This document shows, one piece after another, positions 10,508-24,400 of a DNA stretch of 64,000 bases. The notes under the pieces were generated by a model, which made no database searches, was not told the DNA's origin, and worked only from the letters and a program-made list of their open reading frames with translations. A program made the translations under genes and the position numbers. Origin of the DNA: Punica granatum. Taxonomy: Eukaryota > Streptophyta > Magnoliopsida > Myrtales > Lythraceae. The stretch spans positions 17,303,363-17,367,362 of the forward strand of contig NC_045130.1 in the NCBI RefSeq assembly GCF_007655135.1. The letters run 5' to 3'. The first letter of the stretch is position 1. Each line of letters begins with the position of its first letter.

Positions 10508-12953
10508 AAATGGAATGAAATGTTAAAAATTTGGAATCAGCGATGCAGCAGCTCAAAGTCAGATACATGAAACAGATTTTGCCATGGAGAATGCATAACG
10601 AAGACGAGCTATCCTTTCACTCGATAGAGTTGCTTCATTTGGTTTGGTCAGGAATGGTGATCAAGCAAAGCTGGAAGAATTATGTCAGTGGCAGATTCCC
10701 CCGAAGTAGCAGCTCAAGAAAACAATCTGCCCTTGATCTCCACGTACCACGGAGTCCTGCTTCTGCGACAGGAATAGCTTGTGATAGCGAAGCATAGAGA
10801 TGATGGAAGATGGTTTGTACCGATTTCAGAGCTTCTGAAGTTTGTTTCATCTCAGATTTCGGAATCTGTTGGGGGATTGTAGGGAACTTCAGACTGCATC
10901 AAGAGTTCTTTTTTTCTCTGGGAAGAATTCCAGCATCAGAATTTCAGCTTAGTCAGGTCGAATGATGCTTGCCAAAAGCTTTTGTCATCTGTTCCTAACT
11001 CTGCAGAGGTCAGAATCAGCTCTGTTTAATTGTAATCGCACTTGATGTCTTAGCATTTATCCGATGTTGGTAGGAAAGATTTGAACGTTTTCGCCATGAA
11101 GCTTGGTCTTGTTTTATGTGACAGTCCATTGCTTTCTTCTCCCATTCCTTTGTACTAACTATGAGATGTTTACTTTCGAATCGGATCTCTTCGAAGATAT
11201 ATTAGTTCATCTTCAGGCGTGGGCAGAGATAGGTAGTTGAATAAATGAGATTAATTAGAAGCCGGACTATTAGGAAAATATTACATTAATGCATGGTTAG
11301 AAATTTTTAGAAAATTTGGACAATATTATTAATTAGAAGCATGAAATTTAACCATTGAGTTGTGCACCACATACATGCCTATCAAATTGGAGCCCACGAG
11401 GCGGCTTGACTCATTGATGATATATATCCTTGATGGTGATCATCAATCAATTTTATGAATAAATTCGTGCACGGGGTGTACGATCGCTAATATAGTTTCG
11501 TGTTTGCAATTCCATCTTTAATTTGTGGTTTAATTACCACAGGGCTCTTTAAAGTCTCGTTACCAAATTAGTTACTCCACTCTGACAAAGTCTTAGACGA
11601 TCATGCATGTATGCTCTACCATAATAAAGACCAATACCACGATTCAAATCATTAGCAAAAAATTAAGAACTATAACATATCACTCATTCACCTATTTATT
11701 ACAATCTAATTAAAATTTAATAACGTTTGTTTTGGCCCTCTCTTTTTGGCATTTAAGGGTGCATATATATGTATGTATATTATTATTTTGTATATAAATA
11801 TATATATTTATTTATTTATTTTTTTGGAATTTTCATTGTGTCGTCACCATGCAAATTAGCAACTCTTTCCGTGTGGGGGGAGAATTTCATTACATATATG
11901 ATGTGTTACTGTTGCGGTTTTTAGTGGGAAACCAAGACCAACCCCATGAAGAAGAAATCAATCGTATGATGGGATGTTGAGTTCCTTTTAATATATGGAG
12001 TCCATGATTCTGGATTCCCTTTAAGAAACAAAAAAGCAAACAAGTACTTGATTAATCGCGGCTCTTTCTCCTCTTCCTCCTCCACTTCTTTCATTTTTGC
12101 GCTTTTACAATATCTCCTAGCTCGAACATTATCGCGCTTTCGATCGGTTTAAAATTCAGGCATTAAATTATCTTAACTAGTACTTAAAACAAGTTAGGGT
12201 AAACCACTAAATAATTTTTAAACTCAATTGACTTCTCTTCCCATTCCTTTTATAACTAATCTCTCGAGCTTACTTTTTGGCACTTAGTGTATTAATTAGT
12301 ATAAACGAAAGCTTAATCAACATGGGATATCTTTTGCGATAGGCTATCATTACTATTAAGGTCAAGCTTAGCCATACGTAACACTTCTGCACAGATATTC
12401 TAGAAGAATTCTAGAAGAAATTAAACTATATAAATCAAGTGATCCTTAACACAAGACGATTAAGGTCGTTATTTTCAATGGTTTAATTTTCCCGATCAGT
12501 AATTATTTTTTCCATGCTCATACTCTATGTTAATTATCTCGAGAATATATAAAAAGGTGGCTGATCTATTTATGGAGTAAACCGTTGCGAGGCACGAGGA
12601 GGAATCGGATTGTGTGATTTTCTTCTAAAATGAACGAGGAGAGGTCTTCTTGGCTGTTATAGATTTAAACGAGTTTGGCATTTGAAACTCCCAATCAATC
12701 TAGTTAATTATATTTAAGGAGTGAAATTATGAGTTATAGCAAAGATTTGGGATTACTAATCTATATCTATATATTAAGTAATTCAGTGTACTCTCACGAG
12801 AGCCTACGGTTCCGATGAAGAGAAGGTTCGACATATAAACACTCAACTTATTTTATCGAATATTCACGTTTCTTGTATTAAAATATATATACATAAATAT
12901 ATATATATATATACACACATTAATTAAAATGATTTTATTGTAGAATTTATTTA
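10508..12953. other. 3' flank of TTL and intergenic DNA
   Basis: 10508 to about 11200 is probably 3' UTR and flank; an 88-codon open stretch in it (10531-10797) resembles no family. Beyond that the DNA is AT-rich, with AT runs near 11760-11820 and 12890-12915. No gene is seen. Confidence 0.5.
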
Positions 12954-13961
12954 AGGGAACGTTTGGGTACAATGTAATAGCAATTACATTATGTATCTAT
13001 TACATTTATAATATCGATTACTTTGTTGGTTGTGTCCGTAATTGGAATTCAGATTAATGATAGGGGTCCTAGTGTAATAGACATATAAATGTCATTCTCC
13101 TCTCTTCCACACATATTTAATAGATCCCAAATTACCAATATACCTTCACCTATTCATCATTTTTTTTTGAAATTAGCCCCTTAGCCACCTCCTCCTCTGT
13201 CATCCCCCCGCTACCTCTGCCCCTCGTGGTTGCCGTCACCCTCCATCGAGCATCCTTTTTCGGGCGAGCCTACCTACCTCTCTCGATTCATCTCGAGTTG
13301 AAGAAGCCTGATCTGGCCACTCAGTGACCAGATTAGACATTACCGGCACAGATCTAGCTCGGGAAAGATCTTGAGTTGAGCCCTCTGCTGAGTCCTAAGC
13401 TATCTAGCCCCCAAGGCTCGAGAACACTATGGTTCGCAAGGGCCGCGAACCCAGCCATGTGGGTCGTTAGCCCTAGACTGGGCAAACCCACGGCTAGGGA
13501 GACCTGAGCCTTGGGTTCACCAAGTCCAAGGCTCGAGAACACCATGGCTAGGTTAGCGAGCGTCGTGCGAGCCATGGCTTGGGATGGCCACCGAACCATG
13601 GAGGAAGACGAACAATAGATTTGTCGTTTTCCTCCTTTTTTTTAATTTAATTTTATAAATAAAATATTTTTAATGAATATTATTTAGTTATTATATTTTG
13701 GTCGAAATTTTATAATATTGTAATAATTTTTTATATTTAATACATTTTTACATTTGTGGGACCTGGAAATTTCGCACTTTATCTTAATCATCTCTATCTA
13801 TTCTCTTATATCAAATTTCAGAATTATAATTCTTAAATCAACTATTATATCCAACCAAACAAATAAATTTATATGTAAAAAATAATTCGATTACCTACTA
13901 TTTCCTATTATCTACTCATTCCATTCATGGCTAATTTCATTACATTTAACCAAACGTAGCA
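12954..13961. mobile_element. PIF/Harbinger-like non-autonomous TIR element, 1,008 bp
   Basis: The left end AGGGAACGTTTGGGTACAAT and right end ..TAACCAAACGTAGCA are imperfect inverted copies (core ACGTTTGG). TTA flanks both sides (12951-12953 and 13962-13964), as expected for a 3-bp target duplication. AT-rich arms enclose a GC-rich core (about 13180-13610) in which CCAAGGCTCGAGAACAC is repeated. No transposase is encoded. The family is assigned from TSD length only. Confidence 0.6.
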
Positions 13962-14402
13962 TTAGTTGGAATTCCCACTACTGCCCGTGGGATTGTTGAA
14001 GAGTCTCATTAATTACCATCCCATTAATTTTCAAAAATTTATTTAGAAAATATAAACTAAAAATTATTAAATGCAAACGCCCATGAGAAGTCTCTGTTCA
14101 TTTTACAAGATCCTTCCACGCAGATGTCACGGACATTCACTCAGCTTGTGATGGATCAACACATACATTTTCTGTGTTCTCTATAATTAGTAAATAAATT
14201 CATAAATAATTTATAAATTATCAACTAAATATAGTATAAACCATCTTTTTATTGTATTCTTAAAATATATTTCATAGAAGATTTACCAAAATATATAAAT
14301 ATAAACGTCCGTATAACACACGAGCAAGGGAACTAGTTTTTTCTTTTATTGAGATATCAAGAAGGCTCGAAATCAAAATGTACAAAAGGAAAAGCAAAAT
14401 GC

Positions 14403-14648
14403 AAGAATTGCTAGCAGCCCAGAAAATCAGGGGGATCATGCCATTATTGATCTGGTTGAAAATGGGGAACAAAGCCCCATCGAAGCGTGCACTCTTTGTA
14501 TAGTGAAGTTCATCGAGAACCCCAGCAATCCCAAAAGCCATGCATGCTCGAGCAAAAAGTCAAATATGACATCGCCAAGAAGATAATATCCCATCCATGG
14601 TGATCGATCATAATAGCCATAGGGGTTGACTTTCGCAAAGTTAAGCAA
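14403..14648 (-). pseudogene. Possible broken fragment of a membrane-protein gene
   Basis: Two overlapping minus-strand frames together look protein-like: VNPYGYYDRSPWMGYYLLGD then, after a shift, MAFGIAGVLDELHYTKSARF and GMIPLIFWAAS. Aromatic-rich hydrophobic composition suggests membrane segments. There is no start, promoter or splice context. I do not recognise the family. It could be a processed fragment or chance. Confidence 0.3.
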
Positions 14649-15532
14649 TGAGAACGTCGGCTTTTACAAAATAAAAATATAAATAGTATATATAATATAT
14701 AAGGTGTATAGTCCTTTTTTGTTTATTTTGGTAAGCTATATGATGTATATTATTTCCCCTTATATATCTTCCACTTCTTGTTCTCCCACAATGACATGTT
14801 ATACACTGTTCAGATTAGTCCGTCATTATGTTTTTTTCCGTCATTTAAATAGATCTCGTGGAGATCTAATAATACTACATACGAACGTGGATATATATAA
14901 CAATATATACATTCCAGGGTATCAAAAAATCACAGCCTAGACTAGTAAAAAGATTGTACATTCACTGGATATTCTAGAAGTGATTCTAAAGTTGCAAAGA
15001 AAGAACACATTGGTATGATTTAAAACTGCTTAAAGAAAAAACTCCTTCCAAATAGTCATTCCTTCTAATGAATTATAATATCAAGACGATAATAAAACTC
15101 TTATTATCCACCAATTGGAAAGTGATGAAAAAAATTTGCATTTTGAATCACTATATCGAGGAGGAAATTGGAGATTAGCTAGGGCCCGAGATAATACGAC
15201 CACCTAGTGAGAGCCGTAAAAGAATGGAGCCGGCACGACATGTCCATGCAATGCACGTAAGCTCTGAATGTTATAATCAAAAGAACCGACTTATATGTAT
15301 GTGTGTGTGTGTGTTTGTGTTGGCGATATTAAAAAAAACAGCTAATGAGTTCATGCATCACTTGACCAATCTCTTACAGCATTAATTGTGCTGAATGTTG
15401 CATGTGGCAATCGACTTGTTAACACTGAATTTGATATATTCCACTTTGCTTTATCATCTGATTTTTTTTATTTGTTAAAAAAGGAAATTGAAAAATCTGG
15501 CATTATTCTATTTCTGCTTTTATATATAACTA

Positions 15533-16700
15533 CTAGCCTATTACCCGTGCGATGCACTGGATCGTTGATATATTTATTCTATTCAAATATATGCTAAAAT
15601 ATTTTTAAAAGATAAATGTTATGATTAAAACTTTCGATTTTTGACAATTTCGTATTCCAATAGTGTTAATAAACATAAATAAAAATTAACATAAGATCAT
15701 AAATAAACATGTGGAGAACACAATCATGAATAATTTATTTTTAATTCATTAACTAAATAATTTCTCTAATAAGGTCAGATATATTTGCATAACTAAACCA
15801 ATTATCATACAAATTATTTAATTTAAATTCTATACAAATATCATAGTAAACAAATAAAATACATAATAAACTTTTCTGAAATTAATCTCTTCCAATTAAC
15901 ATCACATTACAATAATATCTATAGATATGTAAATTTTATAAATATGGAGAATCATGAATAATTTATTTTTAATTCATTAACTAAATAATTTCTCTAATAA
16001 GGTCAGATATATTTGCATAACTAAACCGATTATCATACAAATTATTTAATTTAAATTCTATACAAATATCATAGTAAACAAATAAAATACATTATAAACT
16101 TTTCTGAAATTAATCTCTTCCAATTAACATTACATTACAATAATATCTATAGATATGTAAATTTTATAAATATGGAGATTCATATAAAAATTTATAATAT
16201 AAATTACAGACAGAATTTAAATAATATTTCATACATAAATTTGCTACAGCAAAGTTATTAGTATTCTAAATTTAAAATATAGATTTTGAAGAACTCCAAT
16301 AATCTATTTAGTATTCTAAATTTATATAATGAACTATAAGAACAAAATTAAATAAACTTTGGTATACACAAATCTCTTCATTATTACATTATTGACGCAA
16401 GATATATGTTGAGATGCTGCAATATTAATAAGAACAAAAGAACGACATGTAAATCTATTTAAAATATAGATTCTGAAGAACTTCAATAACAAAAACTTAT
16501 ATATATTTGGTGCATGAAAATTTCTCAATTTTTTTTTATTATAAATCATTTCTTAGGAAACAAAATTTAAATAGATTAAGTTTTTATAGAAAATAAAACT
16601 ATTTGTTTATATTAATACATTTAGTACATAATTAATGTACCAATTCCACTTTACATTATGTATTATAGATTATTATTTCGTGCAATACACAGGATGCCAA
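15533..16700 (-). mobile_element. Helitron-like element, 3' terminus at 15533
   Basis: Read on the minus strand, a short hairpin (CCAGTGC-ATC-GCACGGG, plus 15543-15559) is followed seven bases later by CTAG and a flanking T. This is the classic Helitron 3' signature. The body would extend to higher coordinates. A weaker related hairpin (minus TGTGTATTGCACG) sits near 16680-16692. The 5' TC terminus was not located, so the right limit is approximate. No Rep/helicase frame is present. Confidence 0.5.
15723..16178. repeat. Recent 228-bp tandem duplication
   Basis: Bases 15723-15950 are repeated at 15951-16178 with only about three or four visible substitutions. Both copies start ATCATGAATAATTTATTTTT and end AAATATGGAGA or close to it. 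No coding content. The near identity indicates a recent event. Confidence 0.9.
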
Positions 16701-17316
16701 TACTGGCTAAGTAATGGGAAAAAGAGCGGACAATGGCTCATGTCTGTGTGAATTGTTTTCGAATTATCAGGGGCATCATATCACCGAGAATCCCGCCTCT
16801 GTAAGTTTAAAAAGATTAACGAAGCAAATCTTCATTCTCAAGCAATTAATATATATATATATGTGTGTGTATATATATATTGTATGTGTGTCTATGTATA
16901 TATATACACAAACATATATGTATTTGTCTTAATGAATCCGCGTTTTGCTCGTGAAGGCTGTTGAGAATAAATTAATGTGTTTAGACTTTTCTTTGTTGAT
17001 ACATAATTAATGCGTTTAGGCTTGAGAAGGATAGAAGGGGAAGAAGCAAAAGGGTATTAACAAATTAATTACGTTGGAATCACCAATATGGATTGGTTTA
17101 GGTGCTTCATAAGGTCTCATCTTAAATGTTTAATGGAAAAAATTCACAATTGAGAAAATTTTACGTCGATATAAGTTAAACTAAATAATCAGGATTGAAC
17201 TAATACCAGGTAATACATACACATCTAAAAAAAACTAATTACGCAGAAGTGGGGGAAACTTCATATTAATGGTTACACGGAAGGGCTCATATTCCTAAAT
17301 TTTGACGTATAGAAAC

Positions 17317-17482
17317 TTTTTTTTCTTTAGTAATGAAAGGTCTATGAGACTAATATAATAAAATATAAAAATTTTAGCTCTTTAAAAGCTAATAAAAAGA
17401 TACGAGTAATCTCACAATGAGAATTCGAACCCATAAATTCTTATTACCAGATAAGAGTCATTGCGCTAAACCTTCATTTTAC
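17317..17482 (-). mobile_element. tRNA-derived SINE (minus)
   Basis: On the minus strand an A-box-like TTTAGCGCAATG is followed by the B box GGGTTCGAATTCTC. The body ends in an A run (plus-strand T run at 17317-17324). The head GAAGGTTTAGCGCAATG matches that of the element at 26.7 kb, so the two are probably one family. Confidence 0.6.
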
Positions 17483-17688
17483 TTTCTTCTTAATTTTGGT
17501 TCATTTGATTTTCCACCTATTTGCATGATGCCCTATTGTGCTTCGCCAAAATTATGTAATTTAGACTTTGTCTAGGAAAGCCGTGTCCAGATAAGATCCT
17601 CTCTCGGATATCACCGCAGCATGCAATGTATGTCTACATATGTATAGAATTATTTGGTCCTTTGGAACCGTCCTTTGTGCATGTTTAT

Positions 17689-18494
17689 CGGGAGAAGTGC
17701 AGCATAAATCAAAGTTCAGTTCAATAAGTTTTAATTTGAATTTTTAAGTCCTATATGTTTGCTCTGTAGCGCTCTTTTAATCCTATCCGTTAATAACTGT
17801 TATGGACGTGAACTTCATACTGTCAAATATATCATAGGTAATTGTTAATTATCCACGTGACAATTTTCTATTGGCAGAAAATGACAAAAAAGGAATTTTA
17901 GGAATTAACATAAGAAGTCCACATGACAATTTTCTATTTGTAAAAAACATTTTAAAAATTAAACTTTAATTAATTATTATTTTTAATAATAAAAATATTT
18001 TAGAAAATAAATAAAAATTTAAAAAGAAAACTGAAAGGGAGGCAGCAACTAGCGGTGGAGCCCTCGATTCCGGTCACCACCCCTGATTGGGGTGGTCGGC
18101 GCCCTTTCTCATTTGATTGTTTTTTTTATTTTCTAAAATATTTTTATTGTTAAAAATAATAATGAATTATATTTTAATTTTTTTAAAAGTTTTCTTCAAA
18201 TAAAAAATTACCATGTGGATTTCTTATGCTAATTTCTGAATTTCTTTTTTTTTTCCAATTTTCTAACATTTTAATTTTCAGCCAATAAAAAATTGCCACG
18301 TGGACAATTAACAGTCACTTATGACAGATTTGACGTTGTGAAGTCCACATCAGTAGATTCCTAACAGTTGTTAACGGATAGGACTAAAAGTAAGCTATGG
18401 AGTAAACACGTAAGACTGAAAAATTCAAATTGAAACTAATAACATTAAAGTCTAAAAAAGTTTAAACTCATAGGACTTTTGCTGCTCTTCTCCC
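17689..18494. mobile_element. MULE-type foldback element, 806 bp, 9-bp TSD
   Basis: Perfect 9-bp direct repeats CATGTTTAT flank it (17680-17688 and 18495-18503). The termini CGGGAGAAGTGCAGCA and (inverted) GGGAGAAGAGCAGCA begin two long arms of about 370 bases each, which are diverged inverted copies. Matching landmarks include CCGTTAATAACTG and TTAACGGATAGGAC, and CACGTGACAATTTT and AAAATTGCCACGTG. A small GC-rich core (about 18040-18110) separates the arms. Long TIRs with a 9-bp TSD are the mark of Mutator-like elements. It encodes nothing. Confidence 0.88.
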
Positions 18495-18503
18495 CATGTT
18501 TAT

Positions 18504-20488
18504 ATGTCGATAGGACAATTTTCAATTATGTGGGTCTCCTCGTAAAAATATGATATCAGAGGTTAGAGAAAGAGAGATGCATAACTAAAATTTAAGTCCG
18601 CACGAGATTATACGAGTCTCCGATTCCCGTGTGCCGTGCAACCCTTACTGTTTTCTGTGCAATTATTTTCATAGAAATTAATTTTATGAGTACAATGTAA
18701 TAATGATACTTATTATTTATATTGTATAATAGATTTGCAAAACAATACAATGTTTTGAGGACTCTTACTTTTTTTTCTATGTTATTTTCTTGCAAATTAA
18801 TTGTAGAAGTACTTTGTAATAATGATATTTATGATTTATATCCTATAATAGATTTGTGAAAAACAATGACAAATTATATTCATGTTCTTCTTATGAATTA
18901 ATGCAGGGAAATAATCAAATAAATCAGCAGTCAATTAGAAATTCACAAAATTGCCAAAATGCTGACGTGTCATATTCTCTTCGCGCGAATAGAGGCTTCT
19001 CATGGCTAATTCGGGAGTGATAAACTTATGATAGATTTGTTAGGATTTAGTAAAAACATGCAAATATTTAGTTGGCTATTGAAATTACTAGAGATGGAGC
19101 CAATGAATATGCGCAAGTTAGAATGGTTGTGATAATCAATAAATTATTGTTTATATTAAACATTTCTGTTTATAAAAATGAATTTCATCTTCGTTATTGT
19201 TTTTATTAAACGTTTTGGTTAACTAATAGTATATATTTTCGTGCAAGTACCTCAACCAAAATGTAAACCACCTAGTAAAACATGAACAATATAGTAGATT
19301 TGTTATGTTTATCTTTTTTGTCTTCCAAGAATATTGCAAATAATTTCGATTTCATGAAGCGACGCAGCAACATAATTTTGTACTCCTTGTGATATAGCTA
19401 TTGGCGGTCATATGAAGATCATGCAAGAAAGAGTTGCATTCGTCCTATGTGGTCGTTCCCGATGCTTTGACATTGCTTTTAGTTTATATATATATAAAAA
19501 TTAATACCAAAAAAATAAAGGCCATAATGATCCATGTGTTTTACCTTAATTTGGAAGTTGTGCTAACAGGGAAGTGGCCACATGCAATTAATATATAAGG
19601 TGTAACGGATTAAAACATAATCAGAAATGATTGTTCCTCGGATTCGGCAGATGCTGAATCTCTCTGTCTAGCAAAATGCTCCTGCTTATGGTATTTACCT
19701 GCATGCCACATAGAGTGATTCGGCTGTGCCAAATTTGGAGGAAATAGAACTACTCAAACATAATCAAGGTAAATATTTTTCTTTTTTCGGTGAATCAAGG
19801 TAAATATTTAGTATTGCGATTTGAAGAACTAGCTAGAGTAAACAAATAAAACGATTTGAGACGGCCATTAGCAACAACATTATAATGAAGACCCATTTAC
19901 CTCCTGTAAATTATTAACATGCTTTCATATGCAGAATGACGAATCGGTGCCTACTAGATTCCTATTTAGCATCGGATGCAGACTTTTTTAGTGCACCGCA
20001 CCTCGGGAAAAAAATACGAACTTTTCATAAATAAGTCTTTATATTTAAATGAACTCCTAATCATTCAATCGGTGCAAAATGATACAAAAGTTGGTTGGAA
20101 GATACTGCATGAACATTTCTGGTCGTCAGATAAATAAATAAAACAAAAATATATGGATTCACCCAAAAACAAAAATATATGGGAATGAATGGATAGGGGA
20201 GGCAAGTGATATATAAATATCCATAGTTGATGGTGAGGTGAGGTCGGATGAACCACTCCATTAACTCTTTATTATTTAATAAATAAACATTTAGCTGAAG
20301 TTTTGAAATTGGAAACCCCACATGGACTGTTCTGCAAACACTAGTGATCATGAATTTTTCATCCATTTTCTTTTACTTTCTTCTAAAAAGAAATTATTAC
20401 TTGGGTCTAACATTGCTGGCAATTCTTCCTGCAAATGCAACAAATCGAGGGAAAAAAGGAAAAATTTAATGTACCTAAACCAAAAAAC
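18504..20488. other. AT-rich intergenic, no gene recognised
   Basis: No open frame with a recognisable product. A short local duplication (ATTTGTA/GTAATAATGATA.. TATAATAGATTTG) is visible between about 18690 and 18860. Otherwise unremarkable. Confidence 0.5.
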
Positions 20489-20870
20489 ATAACACCCCAT
20501 CCCAATTTTTAAAATTATCTCAATTTTATCCTATTTTTTAAAAGTTATCTAAAAATATTTAACGTTTTTAATTCGTTCTAAACCTAACCTGACATAACTT
20601 TTTCAGTAAAAGATGGACTGAGAGGCTGATGTGGCTATTTTTTAACCAAGCCACGTAAGCAATCAACGTAGGCACCGTTACCCCCCTTAATTAAGCCACA
20701 TCAACTACTATGCCTATTTTTGACATAGTCACAGTATAATAGATTTGGAATGAAATACAAGCATTGGATATTTTTGGGTAATTTTGAAATAATAGGATAA
20801 AATTGACATAAACATTAAAGGTTGAAATATACAGTGTTATTTCTAAAAGAATGAATATAATTAAGATGGT
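20489..20870. mobile_element. Inverted-repeat element, probably MULE-derived
   Basis: The left phrase CTCAATTTTATCCTATTTTT (near 20519) is mirrored by AATAGGATAAAATTGACATA (near 20790), and AAAAATATTTAACG by related bases on the right. The middle has repeated CCACGT/CCACATC phrases like those in other MULE TIRs here. Exact ends and TSD were not resolved. Confidence 0.45.
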
Positions 20871-21190
20871 GTACATAAATGTTCATTAGAACCCGTATGA
20901 GATGATCTCACGTACTTAACATTTTCACAATGAGCTGTATGTGTCCCAATGTCTGGACTGCAGTGCAATGAACATTCCAATTTTTTGTTTTTTTAAATGA
21001 AAAAAAAAATGTACCAGAATCAGTTCATTTTCTTCTATCATCATTGAAAAATACTTGTCTTAAACATAAAAGTCTTAAGGAAAAGGAAAAAATGGGAAAA
21101 TGAAAATTTTCTTTGATCGGTTACCAAATAAGTAGGGCTTTCATTAGTTAGAATTTTGTTAAATAAAAAGCATGGTAGAGTAATGAGAAT

Positions 21191-21440
21191 GCTCTGTTTG
21201 GATTCCCAAACACCTCATTTTAACTTTAACTTTAACTTTAACTCAACACACTACACAACAAAAACACACATTTCCCAAGTCAAAAATTTTAACTTTAACT
21301 TTAACTTTAACTCAACACACTACACAACAAAAACACACGTTTCCCAAGTCAAATTTATAATCACATCTCATTTGTCCTTTTTCCAAAATCAAAATCAAAA
21401 TCAAAATCAAAATTACTTCAACTCTGAATCCAAACGCACA
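21191..21440. mobile_element. MITE with duplicated 69-bp interior
   Basis: The ends GCTCTGTTTGGATTC and (inverted right end) GTGCGTTTGGATTC form the TIR. A 69-bp block beginning TTTTAACTTTAACTTTAACT and containing CACACTACACAACAAAAACA occurs twice in a row. The block and the following AAATTTATAAT..TTTGTCC match, inverted, the interior of the MITE at 24.5 kb. Confidence 0.75.
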
Positions 21441-24400
21441 ATGATCATGTCTCATAATGATATGGTGAGGAAGAATCAATAAGACTCCTTCAAAATTTAT
21501 CACAATTAATCGAGTGATTAAAACTTATTATTTAGTTTACTGCAATTTAATTAGTGCTTCTTTATGTCAAATGGCAAGGTAAGATCAGCAAATAATCTCT
21601 CATGAGTAATAGTTTAGTCAGACAAAATTCAGATATAGGTGTTAACAAAAGGAATGTAACTATGTCATAAGCCCTTTTTAATTTTCACACCAGAATTTTC
21701 CTTATATATTCACGTAGGAAAATCCAGAATAGGATTGTACAAAAACGTTGACTCCATCAAGCTGGTTCCTCAAATTCTAACCCAAAACCTTTTCTTCTCG
21801 GTCATCAATGAATATCCATTAATGATAAAAGTGAGTATAAGTTAACATGATCAAGAAAAAGATTATATGGGCATAAGAAATTACAGTAAATCCATCAAAA
21901 TCATTGCAATGATGATACAATCGTAAGAAAATATAGCACGTTCACAGCGGAATTTTACAATAGGTAAAAATCAAATTTTTAACACACGCTTGATCAAATA
22001 AAAAATCCACCAAATAATAAGGATGTCCTTATAATGAAATAGATAACGGGGCCTAATGATTCTACAAGAAAGTCTTTACCTTTTCACTTACCCATGTAGA
22101 AATCGGTTTGCTCGATCGACCAATGGTACCATCCAAATGTCCGGTCTCTAATTCGTCCATACGAACGTGTTCTTTGCCAAGGATTGCCTCATCTCGAGCC
22201 GCCTACTACATTCCAGGTCACCCATCTTCAAACGGAATCATCACGGAAGGAAAAGAAAGCGTTGGGGTGGTCTTAGGCAACTCTGAGCGGCCAAGGGAAG
22301 CCGGGATGGCCTTTGATCAGTAGCTAAAGGGTTGCGGTTAAGCTAGGGTTGCTCAACTATGTGCCTCCTTCTCTCTCTCTCACTTTTCGGTCTTGAGGTT
22401 ATGAGCACTCGTTAGGGTTTATTACAAGACACAGTTTCTATATATAGTTTCTTGAATTATTTCTAATTGCAATTATTAATTAATTCAAATTAATTAATCA
22501 ATTCCAAATGAGTCCGCACACTTTAAGTCATCTTATGACTTTCCCTCCAAGTAAGAAAGACTATTTTGTCTTAGACTTGTGTTTCTATGTGTAGACACTC
22601 TATTTATAGAAACTTTTCTAATAAGGAAACTCTTATATTTCCTTTTGAGGATTCACCTTGATATTGGATTCGATTTTGAGATGAACTAGCACTCTGCCAC
22701 TATATTGCAAGTCTTATCCCGAGAATTGATTCCTAATTAACTAGCTTAATTAGAATCAATTCAATATCAACTCAAACACGTCCTATTATGTGTGACTTAC
22801 TAGATTCATTACTAAGCAGCAATGAGACTATTATCAACTTCCTTGACATTACCAAAAACATATTTCCACAACCAAAAGACATAATTCCAAAAATACCCTT
22901 TAGCTCCCAAAGTTTATGAGTGACGTTTAGTTGCATCTCATGACAATTCAAATAGTAACGAGTGTACAACTGATACATTTTGATGAACATGTGACCATAC
23001 ATAACATGCATACAAGTCCCTTCATTGCAGGATGCCGATCTAGGCAAGTGGTAAATGTCAAACCTTATAGCCTACCATATGGAATCTTTGATTTCCATTC
23101 TTGGATTGGTATGACTTAAACAAAAACTCTTTCATGTTTAAATTCAACTGTCTTGGCCAAGGACTACTTGATCCAGAATTAAACTCAAATCCGTAGGACA
23201 TTTTCCCCATTTATTCATATTAAAATGTCATTTTGATGGATCACCTATCTCCATATATAACTAACTAGGACCACTATCCATCACATACCCATGCTAAGCA
23301 CAAGTATATAAGCATTAGCAAATCCTAACTACCCATATATGAGATAATCGTCTGAGGTCTAAAAACTATATGCAGTAATATGGTTTAGATAATATTCATT
23401 GACATTAGTAAAGTTATTATGTGAATATCATCTACGCGTCACGTTCGACCTATTTATCTCATATCTTGTCTGCCTGACAACAGTTGCCATGGAGCATGAG
23501 ACTTACTACTTCATTTTCATTAGTATCCCATACCAATCATAGATATAGACAGAGGTGAAGATCTATCTTGAGAGATAATACCTAGTTAGGTCGCTTACGA
23601 TTGCAAATAGTTCTAAAGAAATTTGTACCAGATTACTCCATCACTTATATTTTCAACTATTTGAAAATGAAGCATTTGTTAAGTATCTTATGGACTTATT
23701 CTAATAAATACAAACAATTCATGAATAACATAATAATATTATTGCATAAATGAGAATTATCCAATTACATATATCGGCTCTAGGCAATATAACTAACAAC
23801 AATGTGATAAAAAATAATAAATATGCACAAATTAATACAGTTGCAGAAATCCTTCTTTTATTTGTTGTGGTCTTGTTCTTGATCTCTTGCAATAACACTG
23901 TGTATAGACCACAGTCAAAATCGATTCTAACTCAAAACCAACCCCCTCTTAGCCTAATCCTCGGTGATCCAACTTTCTTTAGAAAGAGCCCGAGCATAAA
24001 AATAATTGAGAGATGATTAGGGGAAGGTCCTACTTTATTTGTTTATGTTCACTTAACTCCTCTTTACTTTTCCCTCAATTCAACAACATAGTCATTATTT
24101 TTTTTCAATTTAATAATAAATTATCTCACGTATTTTTTCTTAACTTGTATTATAATTATCTTTTTAATACTAAATTCTTATAACTATTCATTACTTTTCC
24201 CTCAATTCATCAACATAATCATTATTTTTTTTTATCTTTTTCTTTAATTTTAAATAAGAAATTTCTTTACTCTACTCTATTCTTCCATTAATTTAGCAAT
24301 ATAATCAATACTTTTTTTATTTTTTTCTCTTATTTAATAATAAATTCTCACATCTACTTTTTTCCAACATTATTATAACCTCATTATAATCAAATGTCAC

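Noticed and set aside
22100..24010. Possible LTR retrotransposon
   Set aside because: No LTR pair, primer-binding site, polypurine tract or gag-pol motif was found. Kept only as a low-confidence remark.
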